A stretch of DNA of 64,000 bases from Batillaria attramentaria (taxonomy: Eukaryota > Mollusca > Gastropoda > Batillariidae): assembly GCA_018292915.2 (NCBI GenBank), contig JACVVK020000056.1:1133501-1197500 (forward strand), given 5' to 3'. The stretch's first letter is position 1, and every line of letters begins with the position of its first letter. The position numbers and the translations under genes are program-made. Below the pieces are notes generated by a model that was not told where the DNA came from, did no database searches, and worked only from the letters and a program-made list of their open reading frames with translations. Below, one piece after another: positions 1 to 12,107 of the stretch.

Positions 1-198
1 ACCAATGTGTTCGTATGTGCGTCAACAACCGATTTGTCAGAGTTTGTCGAAGGCAACCCAGTCGCCCAGGACACATCTTGTGCAGAGTTTTGCCGCTTAC
101 GCATTGAGAGCGACTCACCAAGGAATTTCGACTTTTAATGGCGGGTACGCGAGACAGACGGAAGATGGGCTAGTCTAATTACGCTTTTTACATAGCGG

Positions 199-1440
199 AA
201 GGTAGAACAAATTTGATCCTAACGTTTTATTACAGAAATCAGTAGAGCGCAGGCCCCTAATGCTGTGGTGGTCTCCGTGAATTTTTTCTCCGTCCACGTC
301 ACCGTTAAAAACGACCGTTTATCTTGCTATTTTCACTATATGAGCCCTATAAATGGGCTTTTGAGGGTGTGCACAAAGTATGCGTATTTGCGGGTACAGA
401 AATGCGCAAAATTCCGGTCTAAACACTGTTACTGCTAGACAAGACATGCGTTGCTGACATACTGAAATTTCACGCCAATCAGAATGATGCTTCCTGGATA
501 ATTGCGGCCATTAAATTGGCCGTTGATTCAAAGGGCCCTGAAAACCGACTGCATTTGATGCTTGTGCACTTGGCAGGTCACTGCAGGTGACATGTATCGC
601 GGAAAATATTAACGAACATTGAACAGTTTAGTCAGAAAACGCTTCTTTGGTGTTGCGAAGTTCCCTTGTCATCGCAGGTGCAGGTAAGTATGGAATATGA
701 TATCCAAGTGAGCACTTTTTTCGGTAGGGATATTTTGGCGGTGTACTTATTAAAGTAACTTAGTTGTTGCGTTGTGAGTAGTGAACGGATTTTCTCAAAG
801 AATAGTGCACACGCAAGAATAGTATCCCAGATGTGTCATATCAAAAGTTCATTGAAATCGCTTCGGTACTTTGGTCACAAACAGCCACCGAAAGTGCAAT
901 CTGTTTGATAATGACGGAATACCCGTAATGATAGGAGTAGGGACACATGATTGATTGCTGTGATAATATGTGTTTGCGAAAACGAATATAATATGATGCA
1001 AATATTCGGGCACATGCTCGGTGTTTCATTATCTTCTGGTGTGAATTATCTTCTGGAACTTGTAGGAGACATTCTTTGCTTATAGATGACCGTTAATTGA
1101 GGCTATCAGTTCCCTATATGGCTTGAAAGCGGTGCTTAATAAAGTGCCTACCATATTTGCTACGCTTGATTTGGTTTCTTTTTATACATTTGTCCTGGTG
1201 GTAAAGACACTGACTAGTCCTATGAAGAAAGATTCCCAAATCCAAACAAGCACGTCTTCTTTACGGCGGTCATCAACTTTCCCCATTTTGTTCACTTGCT
1301 CTCTTACATGCTACGGGGGGGGGGGGGGGGGGGGGGGTAGGTTTATATTTTGCTGCTAGTAACTACCACTATTAACATGTCTTTGTTTTACATATTGGAA
1401 AAAATAGAGTGATCTCAGCAGAAGGAAAGCGTACATCCCA
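199..1440 (+). repeat. Left arm of a long imperfect inverted repeat
   Basis: This stretch matches the reverse complement of 7480-8704. The match is strong over 199-860 against 8048-8704 (only scattered substitutions and small indels by eye). It resumes at about 1302-1440 against 7480-7608, including a G-tract followed by a shared segment and a further block near 1385-1440. The middle of the arm (861-1301) is not matched. A G-run lies at 1315-1337. No gene is recognised in the arm. Family unknown; it could be a foldback element or the terminal repeat of a large DNA transposon. Confidence 0.75.
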
Positions 1441-1907
1441 CATCAAATTTCACGAAGTCTTCACGGCTTGAAATAGGTGACTTAAAATGCCTTTTTCTAA
1501 TTTAGCAGATCATTAACTGCTACGGGGGTAGGTTATCAAGTAGCCTGATATTACGGCGACTGTGAACACAGCGTTTTTGTTGTTGTTGTTATTAACCAAC
1601 TTTTAGAGAAGAGACTTGCCACACACGTATTACTAGCCCACCCACAATGTCCCTTTGGCTGTGAGTGGTAATGAGGGGAATCCGTATTGTGATTGGGTTC
1701 AAATATTGACTATACACAGCAACGCTTAGAAATGACGCCGCTGCAGCAGATATTGTGCACACATCTCAAGATTGACCTCCCCTGTTCACGGGTGCATGGC
1801 CACAGGATTTTAGGGGGGGGGGGTTGAAAATATCAAAATTAGCTGGTTAAAACTGCAGTGGCACGGTCAAGGCCGTCACGGGCCTTTTTGGAACAACTGA
1901 GACCGCT

Positions 1908-2823
1908 ATGCCTGTAGGTAGCTTGGTTTTTCGGACGGTGTGTGGCGTGTTCCACTGGACATTTATTGCGTTCATGTCGAAGCGTGCTCGGATGGCCGCC
2001 ACCTTCCGTGCAAAAGTGTTGACAGTGTCAAGTCGATGGCAGTGGATACTTTTTGTCTGCCTGGCATATCTTCTAGTACGTTGCGGGGATGTCGAGACTA
2101 ACCCCGGACCTCCCTATCCTCCAACCATGGGAAGTGCTGTGGGAAGCGGTCAATCTACGGCGAATGGGGACAGTTCGCAGAACAGCACAGGTGCAGGTAT
2201 GTGTACTCAGCAACTCACAATGGAAAACATGAAAACTTTGCTAGATAGCCAGACTGCCAGGTTCGATCAGTTGTTGCAGTGTGTGCGTTCTGACATTGCT
2301 GTGTTTCGCACGGACCTAGGAGCTGTGCGGACTACTGTTGGTGAAAATTGTATGACTATCGGATCGCTCATCAGTGACAACAAGAGACTAGAGAGGCGTG
2401 TGTCTGAACTAGAGATGAACCTAGAGAGAGTGGAACTACGCACAAAACGATGTAACGTGAAACTGTTTGGTGTTCCTGAACCTGAGAATGACTATTTTGA
2501 TGCATGTAGACAAACGGTGGTGGCACTGTTGAACCATTTTTTGTCGTATCAGAGCCTGGAGCTTTGATGATATTGAGAGCGCGTTTCGGCTAGGCACGAA
2601 AAGCTTCCAAGACTCACGACCCCGGCCGATGGTGGTTCAATTCCAGAGGTTTTCGGATAAGATGTTATTGCTTCGTGACAAACACAGCCGGGATCTCATG
2701 CGCCGGCAAGGAATTAAAGTAGCCCAGGACCTGACACAACGACAGATGGCAGAGCTACAGGAAGTACGAAAAGAAGGCAAGCACGGATACTACCGAAATG
2801 GCCGTAGTGGAGTGGAGTGGTAG
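1908..2823 (+). pseudogene. LINE ORF1, frameshifted, with N-terminal 2A-like motif
   Basis: Likely the nucleic-acid-binding ORF1 protein of the LINE. The first frame (1908-2567, 219 aa) has a hydrophobic stretch at about residues 46-57, a 2A-like motif at 61-68, a low-complexity S/G/T linker, a coiled-coil-like region around 140-175, and the start of an RRM-like domain (RCNVKLFGVPE). Near 2535-2555 the frame shifts. The C-terminal ORF1 motif WSFDDIESAFRLG and the following domain continue in another frame to 2823. The upstream hydrophobic stretch before the 2A motif could act as a signal sequence if translated. This is a decayed copy, not a host gene. Confidence 0.75.
2088..2111 (+). other. 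2A-like ribosome-skipping motif (DVETNPGP)
   Basis: The codons read D-V-E-T-N-P-G-P, preceded by R-C-G. This fits the canonical 2A signature D(V/I)ExNPGP, where translation skips between the last G and P. Such motifs are known near the N terminus of ORF1 in some CR1/L2-like non-LTR elements of marine invertebrates. The motif is intact although the element around it is broken. Confidence 0.85.
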
Positions 2824-5800
2824 TGGAGGAGAGACGGGAGCGGAGACATCCACGCACTCTCTCCTCTCAGCTTCGCCAACCTCACTCGACAACAGGCGTA
2901 AATTGCGGGGATCGCCGCGACAGCCACGACAGCTACTGTATTTCGGTTCTTACATGGAACATTGGGGGCCTTATGGCCAAGCTCGGTGATTATGAGTTTC
3001 TATCATACGTGAACAAGTTTGAGTTTATTTGTTTGGTTGAAACCTTTTTAGAAAGTTTTTCTTCAAATGAATTTCCAGGATTTACCAGTTTTGTTTCCCC
3101 AGCCGTACAGCTGGCTCAGTATGGTCGACGTTCAGGTGGTGTGATACTTTTGGTAAACAGATCCATGTCAACTATGACAATATTGTTGTTGTTGAAGTTT
3201 CCAAGGAGTTGTTTGGCACAAACGTTTTTTTTTTTCATTTGCACGTATGTTCCACCTATCCAGTCATCCTACTATAACTCATGTGTATATGACAATGGCA
3301 TCGACGCCCTTGAACACTGCATGCTTCATTTGATTGAAAAACATGGTGACAAACTTTTCATACTGTGTGGTGATTTCAACGCGAGGACAGGGAATAAAAC
3401 CCCCAGGAGTGTTGATTTATCAGTACCTGCCGAGATAAGGCAACATAATTTTGGGCATCTAGAGGTTGCACAAACAAGATGTTCACAAGACACTATTGTA
3501 AACATGTTTGGAAATTCTTTGTTGAATTTGTGCGCACAGCTGGATTTGTCATTTTTTGAACGGAATGTGCAACGGAGACTGCAGTGGTCGTTTTACATAC
3601 CTATCTACGTCTGGTAGTAGTGTTATCGATTACATTATTCTTTCGTCGTCTCTATTACATGTGGTCAAGGATATGTGTGTAGGCGAAAGCATTGTGTCTC
3701 AACATATGCCTGTTACGTGCACGCTAGTAGGTCAACTCAGTCAAAGCAGGCCAAGTTGTAAAGAGCCACAGTTCATTCACAAACTGCGCTGGTCAGCTGA
3801 CCGCCTGCATGATTTCCGTGCGCGACTATTGTCTAGTGAAGTTAGCACGCTTTTTTTGTGAAGCAAGCAGTCTGATAAAAACTAACGTGAATGAATCAGT
3901 TTCTAAATTTACTGCAGGTCTGAAGCTTGCAGCGGAGTGTATGGAAAAGCGTGTGAATACACGGAAGTTTGACACCTCGATTGAAGTGGTTTGATCGTGA
4001 ATGTCAGTCCATGAAGCAGAAAGTGAGAAAAGCACTGAGGCGCTACAGGGTCTCGCATGATAATCATGATAGAGTTTATTATTCTGAGCTTAGAAGAGAA
4101 TATAAGAAGTTAATTAAGCGGAAAGAAATGGCATACAAAAGCAAATTAAGACAAGATATTAGTAATTCTCTTACTGACCCTAAGGCTTTTTGGGCAACTA
4201 TAAAGTCTATATCCTCCATTAACAAGGGCGTGGGGAACATCTCTGGGGAGGAATGGGTAGCATATTTCCAAAATGTGTTCCTCGCCACAGGCCAACCACC
4301 CACGGTTGGTGCTAGTGATCCGATAGTAGATTTGGAACTTGAAACGGTAGGGATGTATGAAGATGACGACTTAAATTTAGATATTACCCAGTCAGAGGTT
4401 AGACAGGCAATTTCTGCGCTCAAGTGTAAAAAAAGCTGCCGGACCAGATGGCCTGATACCCGAGATATATAAATACGCTACTAGTGATGTGATTCTTCTT
4501 TTTCTCACAGATCTTTTTAACCACGTTTTTTCGAGTGGTCAATACCCTGAGGCATGGACTGAAGCCACGATACAACCTCTCCATAAAAAGGTAGCATTCA
4601 CACTCCGGATAATTACAGAGGTATTTCCCTACTCAATGTATGTGGAAAGTTATACAGTTACATTTTAAATAACAGACTGACATTGTGGGTGGAAGAGAAA
4701 CAGATGCTGGGCGATATTCAAGCTGGTTTTAGAAAAGACCATTCGACGATCGATCACATATTTACATTGTTTTCAATGATACAGAAATACCTGTCACGCC
4801 ACAGAAAGTTGTACGTGGCTTTTATTGATTTTCAGAAATGTTTTGATTCGATAGCGCGAAACAGGCTTTGGTAATTGTCACTGAGAGCAAATGGCATAAG
4901 CGGAAAAATGCTTCTAGCGGTACAGTCTATGTACAAAACAGTAAAAGCTCGTGTTAGGTGTGGTGCCGATGTGACCAATTTCTTTTTCTGTCAGAGAGGC
5001 TTGAAGCAAGGGGAACCCACGAGTCCAGTATTATTCTCAATATTTATCAATGAACTGGCTAAAGAAATTATAAAAAATGGCAAACATGGTGTCCAGTTGT
5101 TTCCGGATTTACTTGAGCTGTTCATTCTGTTGTTCGCTGACGATGTCGCCCTGTTGTCCGATACTGCTATAGGCTTACAGAATCAACTAAACGTACTGGC
5201 AAAGAGCGCTAGGTCTCTTCAGTTGACTGTTAACCTTTCAAAATCTGATATCGTTGTGTTTCGCAATGGTGGACGTTTAGCAAAAAATAAGAAGTGGTAC
5301 TTTAATGGAGAAAACATTAATGTTGTGAACTCCTACAAATATTTAGGGCAGTTTTTATCAACACGTCTATCATTTGTACAGGCGTGCGGAGACCTTGCTT
5401 CCAGAGCAATAAAAGGTGTTTTTGAAATATTTAGAATTATGTGGAAGCTTGGAGACACTTCACCATCCATTTTCTTTAAATTGTTTGATTCTCAGATTAG
5501 TCCTATACTGTTATATGCTTCGGAAATCTGGGGGTTACACTTGTACGGCTCTACGGAAAGCGTGCACTTGTTCGCACTAAAAAAAACTGTTAATACTATG
5601 GTTTATTCAGAAACAGGTAGATATCCTCTGTACATCAGAGCAAATGTTAACTGTATCAAGTATTGGTTACGCCTTACAAGGAAGAATGTAGACAGACTTC
5701 CACACAAGGCGTATGTGATGTTGTATCATTTGCATGATAGTGGAACCCGCTGCTGGGTAACGGATGTCAGTGATGCATTATACAGGTACGGTTTTGGCTT

Positions 5801-6296
5801 TGTTTGGCTGAATCATGGTGTAGAAAACATTACTTCATTTTTAAGGGTATACAGACAACGATTGATTGATTGTTTTTGGCAAGACTGGCATAACAACATA
5901 AACTGCACTGATAGATTTAACGTTTATAGAACTTTCAAACTGTCGCCATGTTTAGAACCTTATTTTGAATGGGTCTCAAGTAAAAGTTTACGTGACAAAC
6001 TGATCAAGTTTAGACTAGGCATCTCTGATATAAAACTACACAAGTTAAGATATTCATCTGGCGAACAACTACTAAATTGCCCTCTCTGTGATCACCGCTT
6101 GGAAGATGAAATGCATTTCCTTTTTACTTGCACAGCACTTAACGATCTTAGAAGTAGATTTATTCCACTGAAATATTATAAGTACCCCTCTTACAGTACC
6201 TTACGTCTATTACATGAAAACAATACATGTTTGTTTAACCTGGCAAGGTATATTCATTACGGTCTAGAACGTCGCAGCAAACAGCTGTCGCAGTAA
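2817..6296 (+). pseudogene. LINE ORF2, endonuclease-reverse transcriptase, broken
   Basis: The apurinic-type endonuclease is seen in LTWNIGGL (near 2958), VETFL and GDFNARTG (near 3373). The frame then changes near 3560-3610, before SSVIDYI and SQHMPV. Further frame changes fall at about 3800-3990, 4430-4450 and 4590-4605. The reverse transcriptase region includes QAGFRKDHS, AFIDFQKCFDS, an in-frame TAA at 4872-4874, LKQGEPTSPVLF and FADDVALLS. A C-terminal cysteine/histidine cluster (CPLCDHRLEDEMHFLFTC) ends the ORF. The last 473 codons (4875-6296) are open. At least four frameshifts and one stop make this a non-autonomous fossil. Confidence 0.85.
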
Positions 6297-6396
6297 TGCT
6301 TGTATATTCTGCATTTTATTGTATGCCTGTACCCGTGAACTTACTTACGGGGCTGGAAGCCCTTTAGTAATAAAGATACTACTACTGACTACTGGA

Positions 6397-7013
6397 TATG
6401 TTAGGCCAAACACCCTGCGCTGGTCCAACGAAATGAAAAGAGATTTGCCTGTAACAGCCCGCGGCTAACAAATCTTGCGTTTTCCATATAGACGCCGATT
6501 CTCCTACTGATGGGGACTGGACTGACATATTACGCTGCTGCAGCTGTTACCCTTGGCAGATCATGTGCAGACGCACATCATGCTTTAGATAAATGGTCCA
6601 GCATCCCAAAAATACTATTTGAAATATACTTTTTTGTCTCAAATTCTAACGCACTTAGAAAATATCGGACATTTTCATTAATTCCTGTATTGGGGTACAG
6701 GTAAAGAAATTAGACAAACTTAATATGAAACTTCAAGGAAAATTATATTACGCGAATGCAAATAAAAAACAATAGACACAAAACCAAATCTGTGAAATCT
6801 CTTTTATTTTCAACGTGTTTTTCCTTGGGAACAAACGCCGTTTATTTTGCCTTTTTTGTTGTTGGACATTCTCAAAGTTACAAATGAAGTACATGTACAT
6901 TACTGGCAAAGTGTGATGGAAAGTATGTAGAACACAACCTCAAGTCTACAGTAGTAAGTGGCTGAAATCATTTCAAGTGTTATGACTATGTTAATCACAC
7001 GGCAAACGTATGT
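6397..7013. other. Unassigned AT-rich spacer
   Basis: Between the LINE 3' tail and the inverted repeat at 7014. No conserved ORF, tRNA or recognised repeat is seen. It probably belongs to the interior of the larger inverted-repeat structure. Confidence 0.4.
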
Positions 7014-7483
7014 TTTCAAGGTCAAGGTCATCGGTTCATCTGCTTACTCCCAAACATTTTATCGCTCCATTAGATTAAGCAAACGAACAAGCAGTCACAA
7101 GCACCAGGCAAAACAAAATTAGTACAAATGAAGTTTGTACGAGAAGATTTCTTGTGTACAGCTTTGGTGACCTTGACCTTGGGATAAAGGTCATAGAGTC
7201 TGGGTGAACAGTTTGTAAATACAACTTTTGGCATAACATTTGCCTAGTATGCATTGATAAGAATGCCTCTCTCGTGACCTCTAGTACAGGTCAAGGTCAC
7301 GCTTGGCTTATAAAGATTTTGCCGGTATTTTTTTTTTTCTGAAGATGCTGTGAACTCATCAAATCACGGGGTCAATACAGGTCATTTCAGTTCTGACTGT
7401 TCTACTGTTATGCTTAGTCTGAGCGATGAAGTAAAATGTTTGGGAGTAAATAGACGAACCGATGACCTTGACCTTGATGTACG
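7014..7483. repeat. Inverted repeat rich in TCAAGGTCA half-sites
   Basis: The segment 7014-7078 matches the reverse complement of 7411-7483, with the shared core CCCAAACATTTTA. Several AAGGTCA or TGACCTT half-sites occur in both arms and in the loop, some as direct doublets (TGACCTTGACCTT). This is the extended nuclear-receptor half-site type (ERR/SF-1 like). Whether it is functional or just a property of the repeat is unknown. Confidence 0.55.
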
Positions 7484-8704
7484 TTTTCCTTCCTCTGGGA
7501 TCATTCTACTTTTTCCAATATGTAAAACAATGACAAATTAAAACTGGTGGCTACTAGCAGCAAAATATAAACTTATACCCCCCCCCCCCTCCACGCAACA
7601 TGTAATGAAGGAAATGGAAACAAGGAGGAACGGCCCCGTCCTACAAAGTTGTTTCTCCAAACTTCATATTATTTTGTCTGTTTTGTTGTTATTGTTGCCG
7701 GTTCTCCCCTCTCCAAGTTCTACCAACGACACTAGATCCTCTACGACCTCGACCGATTAGCCACGTGACTTGGGGTGGGGCCGGGTGGGGGAAGAAGGGA
7801 GAGAGAGAGAGAGAGAGAGGCAGAGATAGAGGGTGGGTGGGTGGGTGTTTAGGAGTTTAACGTCCTTTTCCACCACAAAAGGGTGATATCAAGGACGGGG
7901 CAACGAGAAAAAGGCCAGCAAAAAAATATTTGGCCCCAGCGGCCGGGATTCGAACTCTCGGCCCAAGCATTGAAAGTCCAACGCTCTACCATTCGGCCAC
8001 CCTGGCTCCCCAGAGAGAGAGAGAGAGAGAGGTCAGTTCCGTGAACTCGATTTCAATGAACTTTTGATATGACACAACTGGGATACTATTCTTGCGTGTG
8101 CACTATTCTTTGAGAAAACCCGTTCACTACTCACAACGCAGCAACTACTTTAATAAGTACACCCCCAAAATATCCCTACCGAAAAAAGTGCTCACTTGGA
8201 CATCATATTCCATACTTACCTGCACCTGCGACGACAGGGGAACTTCGCAGCATCAAAGAAGCGTTTTCTGACTAAACTGTTCAATGTTCGTAAATTTTTT
8301 CCGCGATACATGTCACCTGCAGTGACCTGCCAAGTGCACAAGCATCAAATGCAGTCGGTTTTCAGGGCCCTTTGAATCAACGGCTAAAATAATGGCCGCA
8401 ATTATCCAGGAAGCATCATTCTGATTGGTGTGAAATTTCAGTATGTCAGCAGCGCATGTCTTGTCTAGCAGTAACAGTGTTTAGACCGGAATTCTGCGCA
8501 TTTCTGTACCCGCAAATACGCATACTTTGTGCACACCCTCAAAAGCCCATTTATAGGGCTCATATAGTGAAAATAGCAAGATAAATGGTCGTTTTTAACT
8601 GTGACGCGGACGGAGAAAAAATTCACGGAGACCACCACAGCATTAGGTGCCTGTGTTCTACTGAAATCTGTGATAAAAAGCTAGGATCAAATTTGTTCTA
8701 CCTT
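7480..8704 (-). repeat. Right arm of the long inverted repeat
   Basis: The inverted counterpart of 199-1440. The outer part, 8048-8704, pairs with 199-860. The inner part, 7480-7608, pairs with about 1302-1440. A SINE (7831-8011) inside a GA-rich tract interrupts the arm and explains part of the unmatched middle. No clear target-site duplication was found at the outer ends. Confidence 0.75.
7831..8011 (-). mobile_element. tRNA-derived SINE (family 1), inserted in a GA tract
   Basis: Minus-orientation copy with the standard parts of this family. These are a tRNA-like head with an A box (GGCCGAATGGTAGAGCG-like) and B box (GTTCGAATCCC-like), a middle around CCAAATATTTGTGCTGGC, and a 3' end with AAAGGACGTTAAACTCC and (ACCC)n. 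GA repeats on both sides suggest insertion into a (GA)n tract, which also supplied the target duplication. Confidence 0.85.
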
Positions 8705-8828
8705 GTTCAGCAATTTTCCTAGCCTAAGAGTGCTGTGTACATCTTTCAGGTGGGGACAAGTAGTTTTTTTTTTGTTTTTTTTTTTTTTTTGCTGCCTCGA
8801 CTCCAGTTTTCAGTTTTTTTCACCATAC

Positions 8829-8830
<2 letters not shown>

Positions 8831-8905
<75 letters not shown>
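8831..8905. repeat. Compound (TA)n-(GA)n microsatellite
   Basis: A (TA)n run at 8831-8862 joins directly to (GA)n at 8863-8905. Confidence 0.95.
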
Positions 8906-8908
<3 letters not shown>

Positions 8909-9198
8909 CAGAAAACGTAGAAAGTCTTGCTGGCTCCGCAAATGCATATTAGAGTTTAAATATGGAGAAATCCACATAGAATGATCAAAACAAAACTCCT
9001 GAGAACCAGTGATCAACTTATTATTCTTGAAGAAACGAAAATTTGGGTTGCCTACGTTGTTCCGATTGTTCAAGAATACTAAGTTGGTCACTGGTTCTCA
9101 GTTTTTTTTTTTCATTATATAATTATATATTTTTTTTAAAAATAAACTGTTCCTGTCTTCTCCTCAAGTATAGAAAAATTATAACTAGCACACGTAGC

Positions 9199-9203
<5 letters not shown>

Positions 9204-9267
<64 letters not shown>
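9204..9267. repeat. (TA)n microsatellite
   Basis: About 32 perfect TA repeats. The sequence just left (9091-9180) is T-rich. Confidence 0.95.
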
Positions 9268-9270
<3 letters not shown>

Positions 9271-9605
9271 TCGCCTAGCCCTGCCGGTCTGTTTCAGATG
9301 GGCAGCTTGACCAGTAGTTTGACTTCGAGAGCATTGAACACTTTCAAGTGAAAGAAGGGAATTGGTTAAAGCAACGGAAAGCTGTTGTTTTGTTTTGTTT
9401 TGTTTTGTTTTGAAATTCAGCAACCGTCTGCGTTTTAGTAGAAGAGTAAATCTAACCGTCTTTAGCCTTACGGCTTCACAAAGGTTTAGTGCTTTTAGGA
9501 CGGGATGGACTTAAAGGAAGAGAATGTCCATTAGAGAATGTTGCATACTGAGTGTTTAAATATTTTGTAAAGCTTATTCCTGCAGCTTATTGTACATAGG
9601 GAATG

Positions 9606-9616
9606 TGCGTGCGTGC

Positions 9617-9675
<59 letters not shown>
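9606..9675. repeat. (GCGT)n-(GT)n microsatellite
   Basis: GCGT units pass into a long perfect GT run. Confidence 0.95.
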
Positions 9676-9678
<3 letters not shown>

Positions 9679-9679
9679 C

Positions 9680-9866
9680 TCTGACGTGGAAAAAGCGCCA
9701 TTCATTAAAGCGCCCAGAATTTTGCGACACCATATCTCAAAGTTAACATTTTCTACAGTTTATAATACCGACAATACCGTCATCGTCTTGCGATCTATGT
9801 CAAGTGTTGTCAACGATCCAAACTGTATAACTTTCACAATAAAGCCTTGTGGCTGAAAAAAAAAAG
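9680..9866 (+). other. Possible retroposed transcript 3' end
   Basis: AATAAA at about 9838 is followed roughly 15 bases later by a run of ten A. This is the arrangement of a polyadenylated transcript end copied into DNA. The upstream part has no recognised coding sequence. It could also be the tail of an unknown SINE or LINE. Confidence 0.3.
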
Positions 9867-10072
9867 AAGTCTTTTCTCGAATTTGTTTCTGTTGACATTT
9901 TTGGGTCAGTTTTGATGTGCTTGTTATGCCTGTGAGGGCGAGAGCGATAAAGCATTAGTAGATAATATTGCAAGACACGTTTTAAGGAGACAAACTACCC
10001 AAAGGAGCACGTCGTCAACTATTCATATAACCTCGCCCTGTGTATTATCCAGTCATGCGTCGTGGAGAGTCC

Positions 10073-10126
<54 letters not shown>

Positions 10127-10576
10127 TTGAATAATTATTATTTATTAATTTACATTACTGCTGCTACAACTACTGTTAGCATGACTGCTATTACTGCTGC
10201 TGCTGCCGCTACTGTTACGTTGCTAAGTCGTCTTTGTTCACCTCACAATTTCAAATGAGTCACGGCTTTGCCAGTAATGCGTCGAGAATGATGAATTATT
10301 AATTAATTAGTTAAGAATGACTCCGTCCATATTCTCTGCAGAAAGGTTGTCATTATGTCCTTACATTAATCACACGACTGTTCATGGGCATTGGTGATTT
10401 CACGTGAACTTATAAGCTCCTTTTCTGTCTAAAACCGTACTGCTTTTGGCACAAGGCAAAAGGCAAAAGTTACGCACGTGCGCATTTACAATTGCTTAAT
10501 GGTTCACTTCCAGGCTAATATTGTCTCAGAATCGGAGAACAGACTCTGGTGCTATAATTCTCATCTCCACTCTTTG

Positions 10577-10649
<73 letters not shown>

Positions 10650-11500
10650 GTTGTTGTTGTTGTTGTTGTTGCCCAGGGTAGACAGGGGATTTGGTCTAAT
10701 GGATAAGGTATCCTCACATTCTGAGGTGTGTCCGCTAAAAATCCGACGTCCAAAGGAGAGTAGGCTGTGGCCTGTGGCGAGGAAAAGAGAAATGTCGTAT
10801 GCACCAGGGTGAATGGCAAGGTTGACGTCCGCACATAAATTAGCGCTTACCAGAAGCAGGCTTTTACTGATTCGTCCTCCAGCCTTACGGCGCACCTAGT
10901 GTCTCAGGAGATAGGAAAACCCTACCCTACCCTAGCGTTTTTGTTTTTTACACAGGGCCTCAAAATGCATAATTATACATTCCCTACTAGCCTTTAGGCA
11001 TCACAGTCTCCCATGAAATACTTCAATCTAGAAACAAAAAGTACCTTGCACAGACCACTCAAGGGCACGCACCTGACAGGAGTTTCAAAAATATTGAATG
11101 TCACCTTTCCGCTCAGACCTCACTGGAGTAATGCAAGTCTACTTTACAACTAAAATAATCATCGTAAGAGGATTGACTGTCACCTGCAAGACTAGACAAG
11201 GTCTCGTTGATGACGTATCTCTACTGCAGCGCCGCATGCTAAGTCAAAACTAATTAAGCCACAATGTCAGTCGGCGCAGTGATTTTCGTGCGCTACCGTT
11301 CCGACCCAAGGGGCACCAGTACTCTCAATCTCGCCAAACCACGCAGAATAGACTGTTCAAAGTATTTTTTTTTAATGTGGAATAGTTTCATTCCCTGAAA
11401 AGGACTTATTAGGTTTTTGTTAAAAAAGTATAAAAAAAAATATCGATTGAGGCTGGTTTTTACCTACATCGAGGAAGCTGGCTGTTATAAAATGTATAAA
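9867..11500. other. Gene-free stretch with microsatellites and one dispersed repeat
   Basis: Contains (CA)n at 10075-10125, (GT)n at 10578-10648 running into (TTG)n to 10670, and a 150 bp dispersed repeat at 10935-11085. Long ORFs over 10515-10895 are translations of the microsatellite. No host gene is recognised. Confidence 0.6.
10935..11085 (-). repeat. Dispersed repeat, inverted relative to 17103-17242
   Basis: Its reverse complement matches 17103-17242 at roughly 80% by eye, sharing CTGTCAGGTGCGTGCC, TTTCTAGATTGAAGT and ATTTTGAGGCCCTGTGTA. The partner copy lies next to exon 9 of gene A. Family unknown. Confidence 0.65.
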
Positions 11501-11504
11501 ATAG

Positions 11505-11695
11505 CTGAGCTGTCCCTTCGCACCACGTGATTGTAATGTGTTTATGTCCAGTGTGTGAGAGAATGCGTGTGATTCACGTGAGCGTGCGTGTTGGGTTCAG
11601 TTCGCGGCGCTCTGAGCCTATTCATGAAATTGGGTAACGCGCCTATACAATAATAATAATAATTATTATTATTATTATTATTATCATTATTACGC
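11505..11695 (+). mobile_element. Short interspersed element with (AAT/ATT)n tail
   Basis: Direct-repeat relative of 14128-14288. They share CCTTCGCACCACGT, GAGAGAATGCG, GATTCACGT, GCGTGCGTGTTGGGTTCAG and a GCGCCTA...CAATA junction leading into ATT repeats. Inverted relatives lie at 15313-15395 and around 23090-23220. Probably a SINE family distinct from the (ACCC)n-tailed one. Confidence 0.55.
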
Positions 11696-11763
11696 TAAAG
11701 CTCCCAGAATAAGTTTTACTCTGCAGTAGGTCCACAACAGTGGCTCCCCTAAAAAGGTTATCG

Positions 11764-11946
11764 GGGGAGCCGGGCCGGGGTGGTTGAATGGTAGAGCGTT
11801 GGACTTCTTATGCTCGGGTCGTGAGTTCGTATCCCGGCTGGGGCCAAATATTTGTGCTGGCTTTTTCATCGTTGCCCCGTCTTTGATATCACCCGTATTT
11901 GGTGGCAAAGGACGTTAAACTCCCAAACACTCACCCACCCACCCCG
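11764..11946 (+). mobile_element. tRNA-derived SINE (family 1) with 11 bp target duplication
   Basis: Full-length copy with a small CCGGG duplication in the head. AAAGGTTATCG lies at 11753-11763 just before it and at 11947-11957 just after, so a target-site duplication is preserved and insertion was target-primed. Confidence 0.9.
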
Positions 11947-12107
11947 AAAGGTTATCGCCGAAAATTCTTGGCGACCGCTATATCAAACGCAGTAAAATAA
12001 TTTTGATCTTGTGACAGCAGCATGCTACGTAAAGGTATGCTGGAAGGTTGCGGCTCAAATTGTCGTACAAAGTATCCTAACCAGCGTGACAATTTGATGC
12101 TGGCTCG

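Larger units (their letters stand above)
1870..6396 (+). mobile_element. Degenerate CR1/L2-group non-LTR retrotransposon
   Basis: A nearly full-length LINE with ORF1, then an endonuclease-reverse transcriptase ORF2, then a short 3' UTR ending in an AATAAA-like signal and a (CTA)n-type tail near 6372-6396. Both ORFs are broken by frameshifts and at least one stop, so the copy is dead. The 2A-like motif in ORF1, the ORF1 motif DIESAFRLG, the RT motif FADD and a C-terminal CPLC...H...C cluster fit the CR1/L2/Rex group; the exact clade is not settled. It sits between the arms of the long inverted repeat. The 5' boundary is approximate. Confidence 0.85.

Noticed and set aside
10515..10895. Open frames rich in VCVC, HTHT or TTTT
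   Set aside because: They are translations of (CA)n/(GT)n arrays here and at many other sites in the window and have no conserved composition outside the repeat.
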